Positions 1 through 6,314 of a DNA stretch of 33,934 nt are shown here, piece after piece. Position numbers and translations under genes: made by a program. The first letter of the stretch is position 1; each line of letters opens with the position of its first letter. The DNA comes from an uncultured Bacteroidales bacterium (lineage in GTDB: Bacteria; Bacteroidota; Bacteroidia; Bacteroidales; UBA932). The stretch covers positions 1 to 33,934 of the forward strand of contig CAKUPC010000020.1 of NCBI GenBank assembly GCA_934675095.1. The letters run 5' to 3'. The notes beneath the pieces are model-generated. The model saw only the letters and a program-made list of their open reading frames with translations. It searched no databases and was not told the DNA's origin.

Positions 1-700
1 GTGCCGTGAGTATGCGGATGCGGCGTTCCCTGAAAAAGGCAATGGCCTCTTCCGAGCTGCAGACGGCGACCGGAACGGAGAATATCGCCCCGACACTAGA
101 CCGGATGAGGTTGGGGTTCCAGATGTCGGTCAGGGGGTCGCAGACAATCACGGCATCAGCCCCGGCTGCATCAGCGCTGCGCAGCACCGCGCCGAGATTC
201 CCGGGCTTTTCGACGGACTCGAGCACCATGACCAGCGGAGCTTCCCCCAGCCTAAGGTCGGAGAGACGACGCGGCACGGCACGGACTTCGGCGAGGATTC
301 CCTCCGTGGAACCCCTGTAAGCCACTTTCTCATAAAGGAAAGCGGGAACCTGCACCACCGTAAGGCGAGGGTTCAGCGCCTCGGCCTTGGCGACCAGAGT
401 CTCCAGTCCGTCCTTCCCTTCAATGTTTTCGACAAGGCGACCCAACCCGGCTCCGCCGTCCCGCCCTGCCGGCAAGCGGGGCAGCCCGGTTTCAGACACT
501 CGCTGCCGCTCATGGGCGACAACCTCCCCGCAGACGAACAGAGTCTCCGGAACAAACCCCGCGTCGAGACAATGCCCCAGCTCCCTCTGTCCCTCAACCA
601 CAAAAAGACCCGCCGCGCCCCTGGCCTTGGATTTCTCCACGAGCGCCTGCAAATCCCTTATCTTCCGGTTCTGAGCCGAAGTTATCGTTTCTATTCGCAT
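1..700 (-). CDS. SpoU/TrmH-family RNA 2'-O-methyltransferase (3' end cut by window edge)
   Basis: Reading minus from the ATG at 698-700, the frame stays open to the window edge (about 233 residues). The protein begins MRIETITSAQNRKIRDLQAL, the usual start of the small substrate-binding domain of TrmH-like 23S rRNA/tRNA ribose methyltransferases. The catalytic SPOUT knot motifs follow: motif 1 as ESVEKPGNLGAVLRSADAAG (~residue 160) and motif 2 as NPNLIRSSVGAIFSVPV (~205). Motif 3, with the rest of the AdoMet site, is beyond the edge. The linker between the domains (plus bases ~455-490) is GC-rich and holds an inverted repeat (CCCGC...GCGGG around TGCCGGCA), coding a Gly/Arg/Pro-rich insertion; this could be a palindromic element inserted in frame. 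No promoter is obvious; it probably follows lysS in one transcript. The family call is firm, the exact target nucleotide unknown. Confidence 0.9.
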   Translation of the reverse strand, partial: MRIETITSAQNRKIRDLQALVEKSKARGAAGLFVVEGQRELGHCLDAGFVPETLFVCGEVVAHERQRVSETGLPRLPAGRDGGAGLGRLVENIEGKDGLETLVAKAEALNPRLTVVQVPAFLYEKVAYRGSTEGILAEVRAVPRRLSDLRLGEAPLVMVLESVEKPGNLGAVLRSADAAGADAVIVCDPLTDIWNPNLIRSSVGAIFSVPVAVCSSEEAIAFFRERRIRILTA

Positions 701-716
701 AATATGAATCTTACAA

Positions 717-862
717 GACGGCATCAGCCGTCGCGACGGAGGAGTGGAATGAAATGGAATTCCGAAGTCGCCGGTCGCAGCAAAGCGGAGACCGTATGCC
801 CCTGACAGGGGCTGTCAGCTCCGCTGACTGGGGTTCAGGAGGCTCAGGCCGCCTAAGCGGCC
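717..862 (-). repeat. Hairpin cluster 3' of lysS (REP-like spacer)
   Basis: The lysS-methyltransferase spacer is packed with perfect short inverted repeats. In plus coordinates these are GGCCGC-CTAA-GCGGCC (847-862), GTCAGC-TCC-GCTGAC (814-828), CTGACAG-GGG-CTGTCAG (802-818), GCCCC-TGACA-GGGGC (798-812) and GACGGC-ATCA-GCCGTC (717-732). The three in the middle overlap and exclude each other. Read on minus, the last one has a TGAT loop and is preceded by TCCGTCGC, much like the end of the repeat after rpoC. No U-tract follows any stem, so these are not classical terminators. Confidence 0.6.
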
Positions 863-886
863 ATGAGACCACTGGAGATGAAAATC

Positions 887-2407
887 CTACTTCACTTCCT
901 TCGGCCTCATCTGAGGGAAGAACAGCACGTCCTGAATGGTCGGCTGGTTGGTCATGAACATCGTCAGGCGGTCGATTCCCATTCCGAGGCCGGATGTCGG
1001 AGGCATGCCGTATTCGAGGGCGCGGACAAAGTCCATGTCGATGTACATCGCCTCGTCGTCGCCCTTCTCGTCCTTCAGACGCGCCTGCTCCTTGAAGCGG
1101 TCGAGCTGGTCAATCGGGTCGTTCAGCTCGCTGTAGGCGTTGGCAAGCTCCTTTCCGCAGACGAAGAGCTCGAAACGCTCGGTCAGCTCAGGGTTGTTGC
1201 GGTGACGCTTCGTGAGCGGAGACATCTCGACAGGATAGTCGGTGATGAACGTCGGCTGCACAAGGTGCTCCTCGCAGTACTCCCCGAAGATGGCGTCAAT
1301 CAGCTTGCCCTTGCCCATGGTCTTGTCAACCTCCACATGAAGTTTCTTGCAGGTCTCGACGAGCTGTTCCTCGTCCATTCCGCTGACGTCCACTCCGGCA
1401 TATTCCTTAATCGCGTCGAGAATCGGCAGGCGGCGGTAAGGCGGCTTGAAATCGACGGTCTTGTCGCCGATTGTGAGCTCGGTCCTGCCGTGAAGCTTGA
1501 GAGCTATCTTCTCAAGAAGCTTCTCGATGAAGTCCATCATCCAGATGTAGTCCTTGTAGGCCACATAGATTTCCATGCAGGTGAACTCAGGGTTGTGGGT
1601 CTTGTCCATACCCTCGTTGCGGAAGTCCTTCGCGAACTCATACACGCCCGTATATCCGCCGACAATCAGCCTCTTGAGGTACAGCTCGTTGGCAATCCTC
1701 AGATAGAGAGGAATGTCGAGAGCGTTGTGGTGGGTTATGAACGGACGCGCCGTCGCGCCGCCCGGGATGCCCTGAAGGATAGGAGTCTCCACCTCAAGGC
1801 AGCCGGCCTCGTTGAAATACTCGCGCATCGTGGCGATAATCTGACTTCTCTTAATGAAAGTCTCGCGCACCTGCGGGTTCACGATGAGATCGACATATCT
1901 CTGCCTGTACTTGAGCTCCGGATCCGAAAAGGCGTCGAACACCTCGCCGTCCTTCTCCTTCACGATAGGGAGCACCCTCAGCGACTTGCTCAGGAGCGTG
2001 AGTTCCTTGGCGTGGATTGAGAGCTGACCAGTCTGGGTGATGAAGGCATAGCCCTTGATTCCGATGATGTCTCCGATGTCGAGGAGCTTCTTGAACACGA
2101 CGTTATACATCGTCTTGTCCTCGCCGGGGCATATCTCGTCGCGCTTCACATACACCTGAATCCTTCCGGTCTCGTCCTGAAGCTCGATGAACGACGCCGC
2201 GCCCATAATCCTGCGGGTCATGATTCTTCCCGCGATGCAGACGTCGCTGAAATTGCCCTTTTCGGCGTCATATCCCTCCTTTATGTCCCTTGTCGTCGCA
2301 TTGACCGGGTAGAGAGGAGCCGGATAGGGCTCGATTCCGAGTTCGCGAAGCTTGCCGAGCGCATCGCGGCGCTGCTGTTCCTGTTCGTTGAATTCCTGTG
2401 TAATCAT
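887..2407 (-). CDS. lysS: Lysyl-tRNA synthetase, class II
   Basis: This enzyme charges tRNA-Lys with lysine in the cytoplasm. The 506-residue product has an N-terminal OB-fold anticodon-binding domain (~60-150, with [25 protein letters not shown] split around residue 60-80). The class II core follows: motif 1 region near [15 protein letters not shown], motif 2 as [20 protein letters not shown], and motif 3 as [12 protein letters not shown] close to the C terminus. Length is close to the common bacterial ~500 residues. The start [17 protein letters not shown] fits the family. The gene is alone on its transcript start (promoter at 2497-2528) and diverges from recJ. The downstream spacer holds several hairpins. 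Confidence 0.97.
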   Translation of the reverse strand: MITQEFNEQEQQRRDALGKLRELGIEPYPAPLYPVNATTRDIKEGYDAEKGNFSDVCIAGRIMTRRIMGAASFIELQDETGRIQVYVKRDEICPGEDKTMYNVVFKKLLDIGDIIGIKGYAFITQTGQLSIHAKELTLLSKSLRVLPIVKEKDGEVFDAFSDPELKYRQRYVDLIVNPQVRETFIKRSQIIATMREYFNEAGCLEVETPILQGIPGGATARPFITHHNALDIPLYLRIANELYLKRLIVGGYTGVYEFAKDFRNEGMDKTHNPEFTCMEIYVAYKDYIWMMDFIEKLLEKIALKLHGRTELTIGDKTVDFKPPYRRLPILDAIKEYAGVDVSGMDEEQLVETCKKLHVEVDKTMGKGKLIDAIFGEYCEEHLVQPTFITDYPVEMSPLTKRHRNNPELTERFELFVCGKELANAYSELNDPIDQLDRFKEQARLKDEKGDDEAMYIDMDFVRALEYGMPPTSGLGMGIDRLTMFMTNQPTIQDVLFFPQMRPKEVK

Positions 2408-2496
2408 ATCTCTTTATTTATAATTTCAAATTCATATCTTCCTGAATATGACGACGTCGCTGACGGATGACATTCCCGGACACCGGCGCAATCGTA

Positions 2497-2528
2497 CAAA
2501 AATACGACAATTATTCTTAATTCTGAAA
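2497..2528 (-). promoter_or_regulatory. Bacteroidetes-type promoter of lysS
   Basis: On minus, the -7 box TATTTTTG (2497-2504) matches TAnnTTTG. Twenty bases upstream lies TTTC (2525-2528), one base off the -33 TTTG. The predicted leader is about 85 nt. Confidence 0.55.
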
Positions 2529-2537
2529 CTATTTGAG

Positions 2538-2545
2538 TATCTTTG
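2538..2545 (+). promoter_or_regulatory. Promoter of recJ giving a near-leaderless mRNA
   Basis: TATCTTTG at 2538-2545 is a perfect -7 box. Transcription would begin near 2549-2552, at or just before the first ATG (2552) and within ten bases of the preferred ATG (2558). No clear -33 TTTG is present. Confidence 0.5.
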
Positions 2546-2557
2546 TAAACTATGGGT

Positions 2558-4285
2558 ATGGAAAAGAAATGGGTAATACGCGAAGGAGCCGACGATTCAA
2601 CGGTGCGGGTGCTGTCCTCAGAGCTGGGCATAGACCCCGTTCTGGCAGAGCTGCTGGTTCAGAGGGGCGTGCACACGTTCGATGAGGCGCGCGCCTTTTT
2701 CCGCCCGTCGCTCGAAAGGCTGCACGACCCGTTCCTGATGAAGGACATGGACAAGGCGGTCGAGAGGGTCGAGAGGGCTCTGAAGAGCGGGGAAAAAATC
2801 CTCGTCTATGGAGACTACGACGTCGATGGAACCACCGCCGTGTCCCTGGTCTATCTGTTTCTCGCGAGGCTTACGTCGTCCGTAGGCTCATATATTCCCG
2901 ACAGGTATGACGAGGGATATGGGGTCTCGACGAAGGGCATCGACTGGGCGGAGGAAAACGGATATACGCTCATAATCACGCTCGACTGCGGAATCAAGGC
3001 AACGGAAAGAGTGAGGTATGCCGCAGAAAAAGGGATTGACATGATTATATGCGACCACCACCTTCCCGAGGACGAGCTGCCTGCGGCGGTGGCCGTGCTC
3101 GACCCCAAGCGCGGGGACTGCCACTATCCGTTCGACGACCTTTCAGGCTGCGGAGTGGGATTCAAGCTGGTGCAGGCCTACGCGCAGTCGCACGACATCC
3201 CGTTCGAGACCCTGCTGCCGCTGCTTGACCTGCTCGCCGTGAGCATCGCGTCCGACCTCGTGTCCGTGACCGGAGAGAACAGGATTCTGACGCACTTCGG
3301 CCTCAAGAGGCTGAATGAGGAGCCGTGCAAGGGGCTGAAGGCGATGATTTCGCTTTCCGGACTGGAGCCCGGGCACCTCACGATTGACGACATAGTGTTC
3401 AAGATAGGGCCGAGAATCAACGCCGCGGGACGAATGGAGTCCGGAGGGGTGGCGGTTAAACTGCTGACAGCGACCGACGACAGGACAGCCTTCGAGGCGG
3501 CCGAGGAAATCAACCGCTACAACACCCAGCGCAAGGACATCGACCGTCAGAACACACAGGAGGCCCTCGACATGGTGAGGGAAGGAAAATGCCTGTCCTT
3601 CGGCAACGCGACGATTGTCTATAATCCGTCATGGCACAAGGGTGTGGTCGGAATCGTGGCTTCTAGGCTCGTGGAGGCATTCTTCAAGCCGACCATAGTG
3701 CTCACCAAGGCAAACGGGTTCGTCAGCGGCTCGGCGAGGAGCGTTCCGGGATTCGACCTCTACGAGGCCATAGAGAGCTGCTCGGACCTTTTAGAGAACT
3801 TCGGAGGTCATCTCTACGCCGCAGGCATGACGCTCCGCGAGGAGAACCTGCCGGCGTTCTGCGAGCGCATCGAAAAATTCATAGCGGGGAAGATTGTCCC
3901 GCAGATGCAGGTGCCGGTGGTGAACATCGACGCGAAGATAAGCTTCGCGCAGATTACGCCCAAGTTCCTGCGCATACTCAAGCAGTTCCAGCCGTTCGGG
4001 CCGGAGAACGCCACGCCCGTGTTCCTCACGGAAAACATCTACGACAACGGCAACGGGCGCAAGGTCGGGGCCGAGGGCGGGCATCTGAAGCTCGAACTGA
4101 TAGAGGAGAACAACCCGGGGCGCCACATATCCGCCATCGGTTTCAATATGTCGGACTCGTTCGACTACATCAAGGCCGGCAACCCGTTCGACGTCTGCTA
4201 CTCCATCGTGGAGAACTACTACCGCGGAAATTCCAATATGCAGCTGCGCATTCGCGACATCCACGAGCGCGAAACCGAGATTTGA
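2558..4285 (+). CDS. recJ: Single-stranded-DNA-specific exonuclease RecJ
   Basis: RecJ degrades single-stranded DNA 5' to 3' in recombination and mismatch/base-excision repair. The protein (575 residues from the ATG at 2558) shows the DHH phosphoesterase core: DYDVDGTT (residues 86-93, metal-binding Asp), LDCGIK (~145) and CDHHLPEDE (DHH at 166-168). The DHHA1 domain has the FGGHLYAAGMTL motif near residue 415, followed by a C-terminal OB-like region. The start at 2558 (MEKKW...) fits the family better than the in-frame ATG at 2552. Length is normal for Bacteroidales. It diverges from lysS and converges with the CBM9-like gene, separated from it by the terminator at 4504-4532. Confidence 0.95.
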   Translation: MEKKWVIREGADDSTVRVLSSELGIDPVLAELLVQRGVHTFDEARAFFRPSLERLHDPFLMKDMDKAVERVERALKSGEKILVYGDYDVDGTTAVSLVYLFLARLTSSVGSYIPDRYDEGYGVSTKGIDWAEENGYTLIITLDCGIKATERVRYAAEKGIDMIICDHHLPEDELPAAVAVLDPKRGDCHYPFDDLSGCGVGFKLVQAYAQSHDIPFETLLPLLDLLAVSIASDLVSVTGENRILTHFGLKRLNEEPCKGLKAMISLSGLEPGHLTIDDIVFKIGPRINAAGRMESGGVAVKLLTATDDRTAFEAAEEINRYNTQRKDIDRQNTQEALDMVREGKCLSFGNATIVYNPSWHKGVVGIVASRLVEAFFKPTIVLTKANGFVSGSARSVPGFDLYEAIESCSDLLENFGGHLYAAGMTLREENLPAFCERIEKFIAGKIVPQMQVPVVNIDAKISFAQITPKFLRILKQFQPFGPENATPVFLTENIYDNGNGRKVGAEGGHLKLELIEENNPGRHISAIGFNMSDSFDYIKAGNPFDVCYSIVENYYRGNSNMQLRIRDIHERETEI

Positions 4286-4314
4286 AAAATTTTTGTAATT
4301 TTTCAGAAAAAAGG

Positions 4315-4461
4315 TTGCTCCTGAAAGGAAGTACCGTCAGCATCAAGGTATGCAACGGACACAAGAAGTCTGTTGAGGTTCGTTCCTACACGAGAGTGAG
4401 GAATGGCAAGACAGAAAAAGTGATCGGCTACATTCGGAAGAGTTGGGGCTCTGAAGAATAA
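4315..4461 (+). CDS. Possible small basic protein after recJ (TTG start)
   Basis: The 250-bp spacer after recJ has an open frame from TTG 4315 (or TTG 4282, which overlaps the recJ stop) to TAA 4459-4461. The 48-residue form is rich in Lys/Arg and contains an internal near-repeat, VEVRSYTRV and EKVIGYIRK, separated by RNGKT. There is no ATG, so it is either a gene with an unusual start, a remnant of a longer protein, or chance. It sits just upstream of a strong intrinsic terminator, so it would be co-transcribed with recJ. I do not recognise the family. Confidence 0.35.
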   Translation: MLLKGSTVSIKVCNGHKKSVEVRSYTRVRNGKTEKVIGYIRKSWGSEE

Positions 4462-4503
4462 CACCGTTCACTGCCTGAAAGGTAACTTCCCGTCACCCGG
4501 TTG

Positions 4504-4532
4504 GAGCCGTCTCGTCGAGGCGGCTCTTTTTT
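4504..4532 (+). terminator. Rho-independent terminator after recJ
   Basis: GAGCCG-T-CTC (4504-4513), loop GTC, GAG-G-CGGCTC (4517-4526), then six T (4527-4532). The stem has one G·T wobble. Only plus has the T-tract, so it serves recJ and the possible small ORF; the stop codon of the converging gene begins at 4533. Confidence 0.85.
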
Positions 4533-5181
4533 ATTCACAAAGTATCGGTTGAAAGAACTCCGGCCGATGATAGTCGGGAGACGGGGTGGAAATCGGCGCC
4601 CAGGTCACGAAGTGAGGGGTCGAGAGGGCATCTCCGCATTTGTAGAAATTGCCTCTGAGACGCGCTCCGCGCCATGTGCTGACTTCACCGCCGAAAAGCG
4701 CACGGCACGGAATCGCTACGCGAAGGATCCAGCGGTTGTCTCCCTTTATCTCCTCGAAGGGTTCACGGTCGAATGTGGAAGCCGTATAAACACTCTCCAA
4801 CGCCTCCTTAGGGGCGTGCAGCGGGTCAAACCGTCCGGTTCGGCGCGACATACAGAGCGTCCCGACGGCGTTCCACTCGAAATTGTAGTAGTGCCCGTCA
4901 CCGCATTCCGGCTGGACAAAGAACTCCACGCAGCTGTCCTTATAGACATCATTCCCGTCCGTCATTTCCAGTGCCGCCGTGCACTTTTCCCGGACATGAT
5001 ATTCAAGAAAAAGGTACTCGTCGTTATGGAAAATGCGGAACAAAACCTCCGGCTTATAGGGATATTCCTCCGCCCAGTTCAGGCATTCGAGACGATTGTC
5101 AGGAAGTTTCGCGAACATGGACTTGTCGGAAAGGATTTCGTGTATGGGGTCTCCGACCCTCAGGCGTGGAACTGTCAGCAT
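4531..5181 (-). CDS. Carbohydrate-binding family 9-like protein
   Basis: This 216-residue protein has the layout of CBM9-like domains found as stand-alone proteins in Bacteroidetes. The β-sandwich signatures are FRIFHNDEYLFLEYHVREK (~48-66), DGNDVYKDSCVEFFVQP (~75-91) and, later, WILRVAIPCRALFGG (~150-165), then RGNFYKCGD. The Asp-Ser-Cys-Val-Glu-Phe-Phe segment is the usual sugar-site strand. No signal peptide or lipobox is visible, so it would be cytoplasmic, which is unusual for a glycan-binding module. It has its own strong promoter and is not near other glycan-degradation genes; the aro operon ends just upstream. A substrate cannot be inferred. Confidence 0.75.
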   Translation of the reverse strand: MLTVPRLRVGDPIHEILSDKSMFAKLPDNRLECLNWAEEYPYKPEVLFRIFHNDEYLFLEYHVREKCTAALEMTDGNDVYKDSCVEFFVQPECGDGHYYNFEWNAVGTLCMSRRTGRFDPLHAPKEALESVYTASTFDREPFEEIKGDNRWILRVAIPCRALFGGEVSTWRGARLRGNFYKCGDALSTPHFVTWAPISTPSPDYHRPEFFQPILCE

Positions 5182-5206
5182 AATATATTTTCATAATTTT
5201 AGGTGA

Positions 5207-5237
5207 CAAATATAGGACAAAATCGGGATTGCGCAAA
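5207..5237 (-). promoter_or_regulatory. Consensus promoter of the CBM9-like gene
   Basis: On minus, TATATTTG (5207-5214) preceded after 19 bp by TTTG (5234-5237): a perfect match to the Bacteroidetes -7/-33 pattern. The start site would be near 5202, giving a ~20-nt leader. It lies between the aroC stop and the CBM9-like start. Confidence 0.8.
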
Positions 5238-5239
5238 AT

Positions 5240-6238
5240 TCAAATCAGGTTGCAGAGCACGACGGCGGTCATGGACTCGACTATCACCGGGGTGCGCAGC
5301 GCGAAGCAGACATCATGACGGCCTCCGGCGGAGAGTTCCACAAGGCGCTTCCGCGAAAAGTCCCATGTCGTCTGCGGCCGGCTTATGGTGGAAGTCGGCT
5401 TGAAGGCGACACGGAAAAGCAGCCCGTTGCCGTTGGTAAGCCCTCCGTTCACGCCTCCGGCGCCGTTCTTCATCAGCCGACCGCCGGGTCCGAACGGGTC
5501 GTTATGCTCGGAGCCGCGCATGGATGAGGCCGCGAAGCCGTCGCCGAACTCTATGCCGCGCACGCCCGGAATCGAGAACACGGCATGGGAAACCAGCGAC
5601 TCGACAGAGTCGAAATACGGCTCGCCGAGACCGACAGGAAGTCCCCCGGCACGGCACTCCACAATCCCGCCGAGCGAATCCCCGTCCGCGATGGCCTCAT
5701 CCAGAAGACGCTGCCACAGCGACTTATCCGAGGAGCCGCCGAGCATTATGAGCTCAGCATGAATCCGCACATCAGGAAGGGCCCGGAGCAAAACTTGCTT
5801 CGCCACAACCCCCGCCGCCACGAGCGCGAGCGTCATTCTTCCGGAAAAGATGCCTCCTCCGGTAAAGGGCGGAAACTGCCGTGATGACTCCGCCCCGTAC
5901 TGCCCCGCGCGGGTGACATAATCCACATGACCGGGACGCGGAACATCGAGAAACCTGTCATAGTCTTCCGGGCGTATATTACTGTTTGTGAACTCAATGC
6001 GTAGAGGCGCACCGTCAGTCAGACCATCACGGACACCTGAGGAGATTTCAGGTTCATCCGTCTCCGTCCGTGGGGTCGTCCCCTTCGCGCCGGGTCTTCG
6101 TCGGGCAATGTCACCGGAAAAGTCGGAAGCGGAGAGCGGAATCCCGGCCTCCACTCCGTCGATGACCACGCCGAGCCTCGGCTCGTGAGAGCCGCCATAT
6201 ATCGTAATCCTGAACTTGTCGCCGAAAGTATTGTGCAT
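5240..6238 (-). CDS. aroC: Chorismate synthase, divergent
   Basis: The enzyme removes phosphate from 5-enolpyruvylshikimate 3-phosphate to make chorismate, using reduced FMN. I chose the ATG at 6238 (MHNTFGDKFRITIYG), the usual family start; in-frame ATGs at 6247 and 6268 are possible. Family landmarks are present: RRRPG, DVPRPGHVDY with the second catalytic His, GGLTNGNGLLFRVAFKPTSTI split around residue 255-275, and GRHDVC (canonical GRHDPC). Two motifs are altered: the canonical GESHG reads GGSHE (residues 15-19; His kept, Glu and Gly exchanged), and the canonical RGGGRSSARET segment reads FTGGGIFSGRMT. At 332 residues it is slightly short. It is the third gene of the aroB–aroDA–aroC run, 76 bp after aroDA. 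Confidence 0.9.
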   Translation of the reverse strand: MHNTFGDKFRITIYGGSHEPRLGVVIDGVEAGIPLSASDFSGDIARRRPGAKGTTPRTETDEPEISSGVRDGLTDGAPLRIEFTNSNIRPEDYDRFLDVPRPGHVDYVTRAGQYGAESSRQFPPFTGGGIFSGRMTLALVAAGVVAKQVLLRALPDVRIHAELIMLGGSSDKSLWQRLLDEAIADGDSLGGIVECRAGGLPVGLGEPYFDSVESLVSHAVFSIPGVRGIEFGDGFAASSMRGSEHNDPFGPGGRLMKNGAGGVNGGLTNGNGLLFRVAFKPTSTISRPQTTWDFSRKRLVELSAGGRHDVCFALRTPVIVESMTAVVLCNLI

Positions 6239-6314
6239 AAGCGTCATATAATCATATTCACGAATCATGCATCATATATTCCCGATTTTCACAATCACGC
6301 ACAATTTCCAAGAC

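Noticed and set aside
863..2020. Long plus-strand frame (385 codons) opposite lysS
   Set aside because: It lies wholly opposite a clear lysS; its low-complexity composition (HLVN, VELV, LDE runs) is typical of antisense shadows in GC-rich codons.
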